This document shows, one piece after another, positions 36,675 through 49,020 of a stretch of 64,000 nucleotides of DNA; position 1 is the stretch's first letter; every line of letters begins with the position of its first letter. The translations under genes and the position numbers were made by a program. The notes below the pieces were generated by a model. It saw only the letters and a program-made list of their open reading frames with translations, made no database searches and was not told where the DNA came from. Location: assembly GCA_014529385.2 (NCBI GenBank), contig CM043964.1:103434587-103498586 (forward strand), in the 5' to 3' direction. This DNA comes from Adiantum capillus-veneris. Its lineage: Eukaryota > Streptophyta > Polypodiopsida > Polypodiales > Pteridaceae.

Positions 36675-37602
36675 CCTTGCGGATCCAGGTCGTGATGACC
36701 CCACAAGCCCACCCATGGACTTGCTGGTCCTACCTTGACCTATTGATGCTCACCAACCCCTGTAGCGCACCCCTTTAGCATAAACAATTTTTGTCTTTCC
36801 TCGACTGTTAGATGTCGACAAAACATATTAAAAAAAAAAACAAAAACAAACATATAAGTTAAAAATGAAAAACAAAAGGAAGGGGGGTGACGAGAGTGTT
36901 CTCATGATTCTTCCCCTTCAAAAATTTAAAAGGGTGCACAATAAATTGATAACTCCTTGTTTTTTACAAATTTATGCATGAATGAGGGGATTTTGACTTG
37001 CACAAGACTACTTTCATGCTCCATTTGAGTATTCCTTTGTACATTGTTGAATGAGCTATGCATAGACCAAAGAAAAAAACAAACTTCCTTTGCTATAAAT
37101 GCTAAATGTGTTATGTACGAGCAAGGCATAAGCAAAGACAGAGTGTGCTTTGATTGTGTCAAACTTCTATGCATAAACAAAATTTCATTGTACACTTTTT
37201 GGCCTTATGCATTGGATTAGTGTCACCTTTTATTGAAAACTTGGATGCACCAAAAAGAAAATTTCTTCTTTGTGATATGCATGCAAGCATGAGAGTCGCA
37301 TTGGTTTATGAGTTGATGCTTGGTCAAGATTTGTTATGCTTGGAATTGACTTGCTTGTTATAATTAAATTCTTGAATTGAATGAAAAATCATTGGAAAGC
37401 ATTAACATTGATCTTGTTTGATAGCCACAAGAGCATGCAATAACGTTTGGGCTTGGTATTGCTTGTTGCATCTTTAGTGCTTGTATTGGATGTTTGTATG
37501 CTAAAGAGCACTAATATTGATTTGAGTTGCTTTGAAGGGAGGTGGAAAACAAGAACTTTCAAATGATCCAGGAAGGGGTCATCATTGCAAAAAATTGCAA
37601 AA

Positions 37603-38130
37603 TTTGACTATTTAGAGCCATTCAATTATTTGGATTAAAAGTTGTATACACTAGCTCATAGCTTGGCCAAAAGTTAATTTTTTTTATTTTGAGCTAGTGT
37701 TTAGCCAGCTATTTTAAGCTTTCAAGTACAAATTTGTCTATTAAGAGCCATTTATTTTCATTTCATCAAGTTGCAGTCATCTCTAGCTCAAAGATTGCTC
37801 TTAAATTGAAAATTTGACATGAGCTAGTTGTTAGCCAACTTTTTGAAAAGCTTTTAAATTGTAACATTTGGCTATTGAGAGCCACTTCATTTCATTCAAA
37901 AGTTGTATTATTTTCAGCTCCTGGCTTGTTTTTAACTCCATATTTCATTGAGCTAGAAATTAATCAACTTTTGAGTCATGCATGAGAGTTGGTAAAAATT
38001 GTCAAATTTGCTTATGTAGAAGCATTTTCTCTCTCATTGTTGTTATGAACTCATAAATTTGCTGTCAAAGAGTATCATGTGCATAACCAAAGGCACTTTT
38101 TGCCCTTGGTTTTTTTCCCTTTGGCAAATT
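37603..38130 (+). repeat. decayed tandem repeat of about 135 bp, four units
   Basis: A TTTGNCTATTNAGAGCCA word recurs at 37603, 37733, 37867 and, more changed, at 38007. Each is followed by a CAAAAGTTG-like word and a GAGCTAGT word. Spacings are 130, 134 and 140 bp. Confidence 0.7.
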
Positions 38131-39384
38131 CGGGTATGCAAGACCCTAGCTTTAGGTTTTTCAATAATGTTTTTTGTGTGTATTTGGCTTTCAATAATTG
38201 GATTTTGTAGCTTGTGTTCACACTTAGCTTCAAATCAGCTTCTTTTGCAAATAAAAAGATCAAGAGGCTTCTCTACACAAAGGGGATGCTTGCTCAAGGA
38301 TGCACAAAGAGCATGAATAGGTGTAATCCTTCCATGATTTGCTTATTTCTTCATTCTCTGTGCTTGGCTTAAGTAATTTTTGCTTCTAAGCAATGGATCT
38401 TTCATGTTCAAAATCTAGGCATCCTAAAGTTTCAACACTTTGCTTTGTGAAAATTAACTCATTAAAAAATTAGGTTTTATGTGTGCTAATCATAGGTAAT
38501 TAGCCTTGACCTTAGATTAATGTAGGTTCATTTCTCATTAGTCCTAGACTCTTATTGACAGTCTTAATACTCCATTCATTTTTAACATGACCTAGGGCTA
38601 TGATTAGGCTTTAATCCTTTAGTCCAATTGCCATAAACATCTCATATTAGACACAATGTGAAAATAAAATTTCTATGTTGTGTTGTGTCTATGTGAGGCC
38701 TAGCACCTTATCGGCACTTGGCAGGTGAGGGGAATCACCTTGGCTTGCTTGGTCAAGGCCCTAAACCGATGCCCTAGGCTGATAGGGATTAGCCATCGCC
38801 TTGGTGGACTAGTAGACTTTTGGAACACCTTCTTGAGGGTTCAAGGAGCCGAGAGTCGCACCTAGACTTGCCTTGGGGCGGTAGTCTTGTGATTGTGCTT
38901 TAATTGTTTCAATGAATGACAAAAAAAAAACTTCCATGAGCTTCAAAAATCTGTGACAATGTACTAATAAATTAGGAGATTTTTTATAGCATGTAGACAT
39001 GCTAGACATGGATGGTTTATTAAGATTGTTCACATAGTTTTTACACTAGTAGGTTTATGAACTTGCATTAGACTACGGTCATAATTGATTGCTTGTGTTT
39101 CATGCATAAAACTAAAATTTCAAGTGGTTTAATCTTGACGATAGTTTGAGTGTTTTTTTGCTTTCTATTGTCTAGATTTTTTACTATGATTCACCCATCT
39201 TTTGGAAGCAAAAAATTCACTTTGCATGGTTGTTCATTGTGCTTCATGTTTTATTCATTCTTGGTGGCCTTTGATGCTCATTACTTGTTCTTATGTTTTG
39301 CAGCTCAACATTTCTTCCATGGACTTGCTTTCTACCATGTCACTATGTCTTGCTTCACCGACACACAAGGCCGTACGCCAAATT

Positions 39385-39397
39385 AGGAAGGGGGGAA
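39385..39397 (+). other. polypurine tract of LARD-like element
   Basis: AGGAAGGGGGGAA directly before the TGTTAGC start of the 3' LTR. Confidence 0.85.
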
Positions 39398-40174
39398 TGT
39401 TAGCAGCAGCTAACACAGGCTACACCAATTATGCACCAAGCTGTGGATGTGCTATTGTGCACAATATTTCCTTTTAATTGTATAGGGTCTTGTGCTCATT
39501 TAGGAGTTCCAAAGTTGTATGAGTGTAGGGTAGAGAGCTCAACTTTATCCCATAGTTGAAGGGTTTGAGGCCCAAAGCTATAAAAGAGCCCTATGCTTAA
39601 TGAGAAGTCATGTAGCTCTTGATTTCTAATAATCAATTACACTTTCTTTCTTATTATTCTTCTTTGTTTGATTATGTGGAGTGAGATTGTATTAGTGTGA
39701 TGGTAGATCTACTAATCCCTTTTTTGAGTTAATCTATTCTATCCACACCATTGGCCATGGTGTGTGAGGGCTATGCATTCCTTCTCTTCATCTCTCTCTA
39801 CAAGGTGTGCGGTTAGTGTGTGTGCATACGTAGTCGCATTGAGGGGTTGTGCCGGAATGGACACACTAATGCGGAGTAGGTATATTAATTGCATGCTTGT
39901 GTAGTCGTGTGATTAAGGGTTGTGAATAGAGTGATTGATGTGAGAGGTTAATTTCAACCACATGATTGTGTGCAAGTGATTAGTAAGTAGGAATGTGTTG
40001 TTGATTGGAGGAAGCCCTTTCCATGGATTCTCTCTATGATGAGTAGAAGAATCCCTTGAATCCTCTATGTCTATACATCTTAGGCTCGTGCTTCCATGCC
40101 CTAGCCGGGTTACCAATCCATGATTTGACAATTTTGTGGGTTGCAATTAGTTTGTGCTACAACGCCTCCCTACA
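39398..40174 (+). repeat. 3' LTR of LARD-like element
   Basis: 777 bp, TGTTAGCAGC to CCCTACA, followed at once by the second AAGTC. Aligned over its length with 31935-32776. Confidence 0.92.
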
Positions 40175-40179
40175 AAGTC
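40175..40179. other. target site duplication AAGTC (right)
   Basis: Second copy of the 5-bp target duplication. Removing one copy and the LTR element restores the continuity of the LINE sequence. Confidence 0.85.
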
Positions 40180-42587
40180 AGGGCCTAATCCACATGCGCA
40201 CAAATGAGAACAAAAATGATATTGATTATCATGATGAAATGGCTATCTTAATGCTTAAACACCTACAACATATCATAGGCCAATCAAAGGCTCGTTCCCT
40301 TGTGATAAATGATGCCAGACCGACTCTCCTTGGGAGCTTCAAAATAACGATATTCCACTCTAAAGCCAACCTTATAGAGAAGGAATTTACCAAGGATGAA
40401 TGCTCCCTTGTGCTGCATGCTCTGGGCAAAGAAAGATCTCCTAGTTGGGACTAGTTGACTACCGAGTTTTTCATGGAATTCTAGGACGATCTTAAGTATC
40501 CCATCAAGAGATTGGGGAATAAAGCCCTCGGTGATGGGGTCATGGACCTAAGAATCAAAAGAGGACTCATTAAGCCTATCCCCAAGCAAGTCTATTGCTC
40601 CCAACTTAAGCATTGGTTCCCCATAAAAATGATGTCTATAGTTTACAAAATTATCACCAAAATTATAGTCCTCACCCCCCACCACCATGGATTCATCAAG
40701 GGGAAAATCTATCTATGATAACATTTTGGTAGCAATGGTTGGCATTGAATATGCTTCTTTCACTAAACAAGAGTTTATGTTGCTTCAATTGGATCTTGAT
40801 AAAGCCAATGGCAAGATAACCTAGTCATTCATTGAAGATGTCATGAAGTCATTAGGCTTTGGGCTATGGATGTGCCACATGGTCAACACCCTTGGTGTTG
40901 GTAGCCAATCAAAGCTTCTGTTCAATGAAAGAACTGTGGGTGCTTTTGAGGTTAAAAGATTAATAAAAGAAGGATGCCCACTTGCCCCTCTTATGTTTTC
41001 CATTCGATCCCACCCTCTGGTTACATTACTAGAGGACAATGCTGCTAAAGGTGAGATTCAAGGATTGGCTATGCCTAATAAAGACCAACTTCTCGTTAGG
41101 CTTTTTGCGGATGACTCCGTGCTATTTCTCAAGTCTTGGCCTGAGGTTATTAGGAAGGCTCTAGAAATTTTGTAAACATTTTACCTAGCCTCAGGGTCAA
41201 GCAGTGTAGTATTGAAAAATCTAGATTGATCTCTCTATCCAAGAATGACTCGTTTGATTCGTCTTTGCGGACCGGGGAGATAGTGTCCAAAGGGAAGGTA
41301 ATTTGTAATCTAGGAGCCCCTCTAGGGTGGAAATTCCTCACAAACAGAGGTTCATATGGGTTATGGAGCAGGGCAACCTTAAGATGCAAAGATGGGAGTA
41401 TGTGCTTCTCCCCTTCTCGAGTAGAGTAAATGCTATCAATTTGTTTATGCTGCCATATATAACCTTCAGTGGTCCGTTGCTTAAGATAGCTAAACAAAAT
41501 TGGAAATATTTTTCTAAACCAATAAAGAGATCTCTTTTGAAAAATAAAATTAAAGACGTAGCACCCTGACAGTGGGCAAAATGGGAGACGGTTGTGAGAC
41601 CTGTAGAGCAAGGCGGGCTTAGGATCGTTAACCTTAGCACCAACATGGAGGCTCAATGTGCTAAGTTTTTGGTAGCCCTTGCTAAGAAAGACAAGGCTTG
41701 GGCTATTATGACCAAGGATATGATGAAAAACTCTAAAATACGATCACAAAGTGTTCACTGGTGGAAAGGGTTTGAGGTGTATGATAAGTTAATGGCCCCA
41801 CAATCGACCATTCTGAAACTTGGGGGTATGGCAGGCGAGATTATTCAAACATGCAATAGGTAGGCAATGACTCTGGAATTGTGAGAGCTATTGAGATACT
41901 TCCACAACTTTATATCTCAATGGTCCCCTTGGCTCTCCAAGGTTGGAGACGTCCTTGTCACACCTTTCTGGGGGGAACTGACCAGAAAAGTTAATAACAA
42001 AGGTAGTAGGAGTATAGGTCAATTGTGGGACTACACTAGAGGCTATTGGAAAGAAAGAAATCAATTGGACTTTTAATTTATCCTCAGTGGTGGGTAATAA
42101 ATACCATTAACCAGTAGAGCCCTTGAATGCCTCAGTCTGTGGTCTTGTAGGTAAGATCTGTAAGAACGATCTCTTCTTGAGAGGGAAGACGTTTAAGAAT
42201 CATACACTGCACATTTCTACACAAATCATGAGGTTTTTCTACTTCAAACACATTTGGAAGAAAAGGAATTGTCGGATCTGCAAGGACTCCTTGGAAGTAG
42301 CAAAGTTCATAGAGATAATCCAAGAAAGTAGAGTAACAATCATCCGCATTGGAAAGCAAAGAAATTCAGAGGAGTGGAGTAGGACCCTAGGCTCTGTACT
42401 AAAACGGATGTGAAAAGGTGAAAATATGGGCTCATTTGTATTCATGGGGTGGCTCCCCCATTAGCTGATGTATCTATGATCTGGTGAAGTGCTCATGGCT
42501 CATGAGACGAGCATGGTAGGAATTTGTAAATTTTTGGATCTCTTAACATAATCCACTCACCATCGTGAGTTTTGCACAAAAAAATTA
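40175..42587 (+). pseudogene. L1-type LINE, right part: reverse transcriptase and C-terminus
   Basis: The ORF2 frame interrupted at 31934 resumes here. RT motifs are present in order: LLQLDLDKANGKI (motif A, about 40785-40820), KEGCPLAPLMFSI (motif B, about 40968-41005) and LLVRLFADDSVLFL (catalytic FADD loop, about 41090-41132). Later regions (WEYVLLPFSSRVNAINLFMLPY, EAQCAKFLVALAKK) match the L1 connection and C-terminal parts up to about 42413. Several stops break it. A short A-rich run near 42579-42587 may be the poly(A) end. A target duplication for the LINE was not found. Confidence 0.85.
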
Positions 42588-44556
42588 ATATTTTTAGTTC
42601 TGTTTGATTTGGAGGCCAAACAACCAAACTAACTCTCTCAATTTAAGACAGTATTGCAAAAAAGAAAAAAAATCAAGTTCTATTTAGTGCGTAGCACACT
42701 ATATAATGACTTTGATTCATTTGCATTTTGACATGCATGGCTTATTTCTCTATGTAAGGTTATAGTAGGCCTAAGCGCACTTACCTACTTGGCCTCTTAC
42801 ATTTAACACATTCATTTGGTACCATTTTCAGCGCTACACAGTGTTAGACTTTTTTAGCACGCTTATCTTCTAGCCCTCAAGCTTAGCATATCAATCGCGC
42901 TTCCTGCTAGCCATTTTGATTCTTGCCAAGCCCCACCTTAGGGGGGGCTCTCACCAGCATGAACCCTGATGAGGTAGTGTCCAAAGATCAAGACTACGGT
43001 GGGCGGAGACAAATGATCCTTCTGGTCAAGGTGCTTATCTAAATATGGACGTAGAGTTTTTCTTCACAATGAAAGGGAAGAAAATGGCTAATGAATCCTA
43101 TGCAAATGCCTCTATTCAAGGAAAGATATTGAATCCTACTTCATTTGGTGTTCGTACGTTGTCCAAGGAAAGTTTGCATGAGGTGATAAGGAAAACTTAG
43201 GATAAGGTTGAAGATGTGTATGTATTGTAGGGGGAGTTTAGTCCAGAACCAGTGATGTAGAGCTTAGAGATATGTTGTGCTCACTCGGTGGTACTATATT
43301 TTATGGGCCAAAAAATGTCGTCCCCAGGTTTATGGAAGTGGGTGGTAGCGGTGACAAATAACAAAAATGCAGTATGCAAGCTCACTTTGATGGAGCAAAA
43401 GATATCGTGTGCACACTTACACACCCAGACAACTCGACACCACACAAGGAATTTACTCAAATTCCAACCCACACACACCACTACTCAAGAGATAAAAAAA
43501 AATAGTACCCACAAGCTCAATTCAAACTCCTAACACCTCGACCTACAAGCCCTTGCCCGCCCACAAACACTACAAGGTGAGTCGAGTTGATCAACACTTG
43601 AAATCACACTTGAAAGTGACCAAAATATGCAAGAAAAACCATCAAAAATTCAAAAACTGCATTGACAAAAGGCCTCTCTCAAATCATTGCAAAGCCTTCA
43701 CCAAACTCCACTCTGTTGGACTCTTTGGAGTAGCGCCAACCCTAATGGCACCGATACAGGGTCACATAGTATTGCAGAAAGCCACCCTATATTTCCTCAA
43801 TTCCTCACACACACACACATCCATGGAAACCTCAGAACTTCCATAGACTCTCCCAAGTTCAAAATTGAAAAGAGAAAGCTCTCATTCACTCCTCCACACA
43901 CTCGAAAATAGGACGCGAACACGACGCGACTGCACTAAACCACCTGTAGGAACCCTGCTTCCTCCCACACACACAGAGGTGAAAGTCTGAGTATTTTCCT
44001 TCAAAAGTTTTCCATCAGCTTGAGAACTCACGCCACCATGATTTATGTCGCAATTTGAAACCTTTTCACACCCTTTTTTACCAATTTTGACCTTTTTTGG
44101 CCCAATTTTGGTCAATTTTGACCCCGACGGGCATTTTTTCATGGAAAAATCCCCAAACGGACTCCAAAATTCACCCAAATAACTTTTCCACCTCCCCACA
44201 TTCCATTTTTTACCACTTCTAGGGAGGTGCACGTATCACCGCAGATTAAGCAGCTTAAATAGATAGTTATCGCATGTGCCAAACGTCTCGTGAGGGTGAA
44301 GGGTATCCACATCTCCCACTTGAATTATTTACATTCTAGAAAGCTCAAACACATTCCCTAGAACCAAAATAATTCACTTGGAACCATATCTAAGGTGCCG
44401 TCACCTTGTCCGTGCATGTATGTGTGTCTGACTATCGGCATGCAAGCATGACTTTTTACAATTTGTACATGTCGCATCTTTTTTAAAACTTGAAACCACT
44501 TTGTAAAGATCCCAAATTCATATATTTACATCCCTTTATACATATGCCCATGCATA
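42588..44556. other. unassigned stretch between LINE and family B element
   Basis: No family recognised. The plus strand at about 43040-43200 has a coding-like run (VEFFFTMKGKKMANESYANAS, GVRTLSKESLHEVI) that ends in stops. It may be a piece of an unknown transposon ORF. A minus-strand open frame at 43882-44232 and CA-rich blocks near 43420-43480 and 43805-43820 have no support. The right part (44233-44556) was the left flank of the insertion site of the family B element. Confidence 0.4.
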
Positions 44557-44561
44557 TACAT
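44557..44561. other. target site duplication TACAT (left)
   Basis: TACAT directly left of the 5' LTR start at 44562, repeated at 52758-52762 right of the 3' LTR. Confidence 0.85.
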
Positions 44562-45459
44562 TGTCATAATAACTAATATCTAATTCTCCTAAATGATTTT
44601 CTCATGTTAAACTGATCATTTAATATGGGGAAGTGCCAAGGGAGAAAAAGCTTGAATATTGGTTAAGCTGAGAGACCAGCCACAGTAGGTATTCCAAAGG
44701 AGTGAAAATAGGTATCCAAAGGGGGGCCCATTTGCAAAAGAGCAATGTGCAACAATGGGCTTCAAAGACCCTAAGGTTCAACCCATTAAGACTTCCAAAA
44801 TGCTAAGGTTCCAAAATTCAAAGGTTGTGTCCAATGGTCAAGATTAGTAAAATTGGATGCTTAGTGAGTGTGCCAAAAAGTCATCAAGGCTCCTACATAT
44901 GAGGGGGCAAGCCCTGTAAGTAGGGGATGAGAGAGAAACACACACACACACATGCACACTCACACTCATAGGCTCTCTTTACACAAAGGGAATGAGGGAC
45001 ACACGTCATTTTCCTAGACCAATTGCCCACAAGGTGCACTCAAATACTATTGGATGGCCATGGAGGTAGACCAATGATAATTAGGCTAGAGTAAATCTAG
45101 TTTAATTCTTCATTTCTTAGTGCTTGAAGCTTCCATCTTCATTGCACTATATAGTTATTGAAGGAACACAAAGAATTGTATTGTAAAATGTCTCCCTTGA
45201 TGGGGGAAACCTATAATACAAAGCCTTTTGGAGGGGGGAGCGGCTCCATGTAAATCCAGTCCTCAACTATTGTCAATAGCTTAATTTCTCTCTCTTTTGA
45301 AGTATTGTTCATGCCTATCTAACTAGATCTTATGCTTTTTGTTGCTCTCTTCACCCAAGCACAATTGTTATGCTCATCAGGAATCTATTCTAATGAAATG
45401 CTCACTATGTCTATGTTATTTTCCACTACAAACAAGTTACTAGGACATTAAATGTTACA
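44562..45459 (+). repeat. 5' LTR, family B plus copy (with internal deletion)
   Basis: 898 bp from TGTCATAATA to TGTTACA. It aligns with the 3' LTR (51141-52757) at both ends but lacks 739 bp that lie in the 3' LTR between two CTTAGT words (51675 and 52414). One CTTAGT remains here at 45116-45121. The missing segment is present in the minus copy's LTR, so this LTR lost it. Confidence 0.92.
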
Positions 45460-45460
45460 T

Positions 45461-45472
45461 TGGTATCAAAGC
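45461..45472 (+). other. primer binding site, initiator tRNA-Met type
   Basis: TGGTATCAAAGC begins two bases after the LTR end. It matches the common plant iMet PBS TGGTATCAGAGC at 11 of 12 positions. Confidence 0.85.
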
Positions 45473-45875
45473 ACAAGGTTTCTCTTTTCTTGCTCAAGAA
45501 GGGAGGTCCTCAAGCTAGCTATAAATGGTTGGTATTATTAATTACAATTGAGTAAGTAGAATAGGGATGTTTCAACCTTGTAGTGCACCTGCCTTTGTGT
45601 AGATAACAGGGCATCACCGTTGAGAGCTATGGTATTAATAGTGGAGTCCTACGGGGCTTGCCTACGACTTAACCACTATTGATCTATTAGAAGCTTGACA
45701 GGAGCTGATGCTGTTTTGGTGTTGAAAGACCCTCTCTTCTATTCCTTGCAATTAATGGTAGTCGAGCCACGGGTACAGTAGCTTGAGTGCTTTTATAAAG
45801 GGGTAAGAGGAGTAGCAACTAGGGCTTGAAGTGCCAAAGTACACCTAAAAATGTCTACACCTAAAAGTTGTTAGA

Positions 45876-47470
45876 ATGGATGACAATAGTAAAGAGGTGA
45901 AATTAATGTTGATAGCTTTACTTTTGCTAATGAGCAGGTTACTAATGATGCCCCTATGCTTGTTAACTACCTTGCTTCTAGGCTTCAACAAGCCATGGGC
46001 ACTCCATCCCTCCAAAGTGAAGTGCAAAGGAAACTTCATGCTCATGGGATCCTCCAAGATCCCCACCATGATGAGAGAGTACCTAGGAAGCCTCCTTGTG
46101 AGACTTCCAAAATAGGCCTCTCTCCGATTTGGGAAGAAGAAGAAGATCCATACGAAGGGCTCAAAAATTTGCTTCTTAATGATGAATCTCCTTATCAAAG
46201 AAGAACTCAAGAGCCCCCACCAAAGGAATGAGAAAGAAGTGAGTCTCCTGTCACCTCGGTGGAGATGGTTCCACGAAGACGGCGGGCCAAACGCTCTCCA
46301 TCACCTCCTAAATAGAGAAGACCATCGCACACTTCTCCACACCATAATTCAAAGAGGGATGATAAAAAGCAAGAGAAGAAAAAGGCGAGAAAGAGGTCAC
46401 CCTCTTCTCCATCTTCTTCATCCTCTTCCTCTTATGAAAAAAGTGATAGTGCAGACAAAGAAGACCAAGGAAAGAAAAAGGCAAGAAAGAGGTCACCCTC
46501 TTCTCCATCTTCCTCAAATTACTCATCTTCTGAAGAAAGCTATGGTGTAACTTTTGAACCATCAAAAAGAAGAGGCCATAGGAAATCCTATGCCACGTGG
46601 AAGAGGTCATTCAAGCTCAAGAAGTTCAAAGAGAGAGGAAAGAGCATCTCTTTCCTTACCTACAATGGCACCTTTGGTGCTACGGACAAAGTCTTGGCTT
46701 TTATAAAAAAATTTGATACATCATTTCGAGATGAGGCCTTCATGGAGTCCTTTAAGCTACACCATGTAGCCATGCACTTTCAAAAGTCCTCCAAGCAATG
46801 GTGGTCTAGCCTACGGGCCAATGATGAAGCTCCATGAACATGAAAAGCTTTAAGGAAGCAGTTTTTGGCCACCAATGCCAAAGACAAAGTACTCACTAAA
46901 TGGAAAAGGTTGAATCTTTCTCCCTACGAATCCATTCCAAATAAGTAGACAAGTTTTGGGACTTACATCTCAAAGCCATTGTCTTAAAAAAGATGGATTT
47001 TGGAGAGCAAAATCAACAATCTTGTGTGAGCTTATTTGAAGAAATGGTGGAGTATGTCAACTCCCAAAGGCCATGCACCATATCTGCGGTTATACATGAC
47101 ACTATGGTGGCTTTCTTGAATCAATTTCCAACCAAGGGCTAAGAGAAATCTTAAGCCCACAGAAAACAAGGGTTCCAACAAGCCTAAGGGGAAGGACAAT
47201 GCCCAAAACTCTGCTAAGGGCAATTCCAATAACAACAAAGCTAAGGAGAAGGGATTTTATAAAAGCAAAAATAAATTCTCTCCTGAAGAGCTTGAGTATT
47301 TTTGCAATGATAATGGTTGTTTCAAGTGCGGCGATCAAGGGCATGTGTGCCGTGCTTGTCCCCAAAAGAACACCTGCCATGAGCCTCCTAGAGCTACCTT
47401 GGTCAAAATCAAAAAAGACAAAGCTCACCACAAAGGATCTCCTCTATGCCATGCTTGGGAAAAGGTAAGA
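45876..47470 (+). pseudogene. gag with SR-like repeats and zinc knuckle, family B plus copy
   Basis: Probable start ATG at 45876. The likely original frame continues ANEQVTNDAPMLVNYLASRLQQAMG at about 45930-46000. A low-complexity stretch at 46380-46545 repeats KARKRSPSSPSSS twice, 96 bp (32 codons) apart, giving an SR-like basic/serine region. The capsid core follows (FLTYNGTFGATDKVLAFIKKFD, about 46650-46715, then VAMHFQKSSKQWWSSLRA), and a zinc knuckle CFKCGDQGHVCRAC lies at 47318-47359. Stops and frameshifts between the parts exclude a full-length product. Confidence 0.85.
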
Positions 47471-49020
47471 GAACATGATGCTTTTATTCTCTTTGACCCT
47501 GGTTCTACTCACAATTTTATATCCATAGAGTTGCCACCAAGCTAGGCATCCAAGCCTATGAGATGGGAGATGTTCTACCTGCAGATGGTGCTTTCAAGTG
47601 GCAAGAAGCTTCAATCACTCCCTTAATTGGGAAATTGAGGCTTCATGTCCAAAGCTATGTGGACAAAGATGACTTCCTTATCTCTCCTCCCAAGCACGAG
47701 AATGTAATCCTAGGGGCACCATGGTTTGATCGCATGGCTACCAATGTTAAATTCCCTGAAAGGAAAATCTACTTTTAAGTACAGGGAAAAAGATATGTAC
47801 ATAGATGCCAAAAAGATGGGTAACACCATACCCATTGTACATACACAAGATTTCAATAAGTCAATAAAGAGCTCTATTTCCATGTACATGATTTTTGTTA
47901 AAGATTCTCTAAATGAACCTAATGCTTTAGCAAAAGAATATATAGACAATCACAAGGAATAAGAGTTATCCAATTTTCTCAAGGGGTTTCAAGATGTCTT
48001 TATTGATGACATCCCTTGTGAACTACCTCCTAAATGAGGCAATGATGACCATGCAATTGAACTTCTTCCAGGACGTTCACCACCTAATAAACCTCCTTAT
48101 AGAGTTTCTTAAGCTCAATAAGAGGAGATTATGCAGCTAGTGCATGAGTTAGTTGAGAAGGGCATGGTTAGGCCTAGCTCATCTTCATTTTGCTCACCCG
48201 TGTTATTAGTGCAAAACAAAGACGGCACATATCATATGTGTGTCGACTATAGAGCACTAAATAGGATCACTATCAAGAATAGGTTTCCCATTCCACGAGT
48301 AGAAGACCTATTTGATAATCTACAAGGGTCCACGTGCTTTCGTAGGATTGACCTAAAAAGTGGCTATCATTAAATAAGGATAGTTGGTCAAGACATTGTA
48401 AAGACCGCATTTTGCACTACGTTTGGTCTTTACGAATACATTTTCATGCCTTTTGGCTTGACCAATGCACCAGCCACATTCAACCTCTTGATGAAGAAGC
48501 TATTCAAGCCTCACCGAACCTTTACTGGAGTGTTTTTTGATGATATTATCGTCTAATCTAATTCACTAGATGAACACAAGAAACGCCTCCAGGTAATATT
48601 TCAAGTCTTAAGAGAGAATAAACTTTATGTTAATCGAAAGAAAAGTGAGTTTTTCTTACAAGAGATTCAGTATTTAGGTCACATTATCTCTCAAGATGGC
48701 ATCCAAATGGATCCATCAAAGTTAGAGGTAATACAAGGATGGCCTAGACCAAGGAATCTTCATGAACTAAGAAGCTTTACAGGTATGTGTGCATACTATA
48801 GATACTTCATAGAAAAGTTCTCACAAATTGCAAGACCATCACATGACCTAACAAAGAGAAACGTTAGGTATACATGGTCTGCCAAGGAGAAAAATTCTTT
48901 TGAAAATATTAAAGAAAAGCTTATCTCTCAACCTGTGCTTACACTATCAGACCTCTCAAAGCCATTTGAGGCCCAATGTGATGCTTGTGGTGATTTCCTT
49001 GGAGCTGTTTTGCTCTAAGA
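47440..49020 (+). pseudogene. protease and RT, family B plus copy
   Basis: The protease first motif is ILFDPGSTHNFIS at about 47488-47525 (usual D-S-G changed to D-P-G). The second, ENVILGAPWF, is at about 47698-47728. RT: PPNKPPYRVS (about 48080), FCSPVLLVQNKDGTYHMCVDYRALNRI (48190-48270), FRRIDLKSGYH with motif A aspartate (48340-48370), [13 protein letters not shown] (about 48447), catalytic FFDDIIV (about 48534-48555), then the thumb and connection (YLGHIISQDGIQMDPSKL and YRYFIEKFSQIARPSHDL). All catalytic aspartates are still readable, but stops occur at 48034, 48111, 48120, 48371 and 48555. Confidence 0.88.

Larger units (their letters stand above)
32797..39384 (+). other. non-coding interior of LARD-like element
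   Basis: No transposon protein motif was found in six frames. Recurring words suggest repeated construction: a GTGTGTGCCTAC word at about 35043 and 35362 with a relative at 35210 (spacing 150-170 bp), an ACACACAC-rich block at 35930-36290, a 121-bp tandem pair at 36433-36674, and a decayed repeat of about 135 bp at 37603-38130. Long stretches between them (32800-34900, 38300-39380) have neither open frames nor obvious repeats. Confidence 0.7.
31935..40174 (+). mobile_element. 8.2-kb non-coding LTR retrotransposon (LARD-like) inside LINE
   Basis: Complete structure: two LTRs (842 and 777 bp), a PBS two bases after the 5' LTR, a polypurine tract before the 3' LTR and a 5-bp target duplication AAGTC. 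The 6.6-kb interior has no gag, PR, RT or IN motifs in any frame. It consists of AT-rich sequence with decayed tandem repeats. This matches the class called large retrotransposon derivatives, which depend on enzymes of another element. The PBS type (tRNA-Asp) would suggest a Ty3/gypsy partner. Orientation follows from PBS and PPT. Confidence 0.9.

Noticed and set aside
43040-43200. Coding-like run that might be LINE ORF1 or another gene
   Set aside because: Only about 50 codons before stops and no recognised motif. Mentioned in the stretch description but not called.
44233-44400. Plus-strand translation with VRVKGIHISHLN, faintly like the C-terminal part of a retroviral-type integrase
   Set aside because: Too short, followed by stops, and no catalytic core upstream. 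Chance resemblance cannot be excluded.
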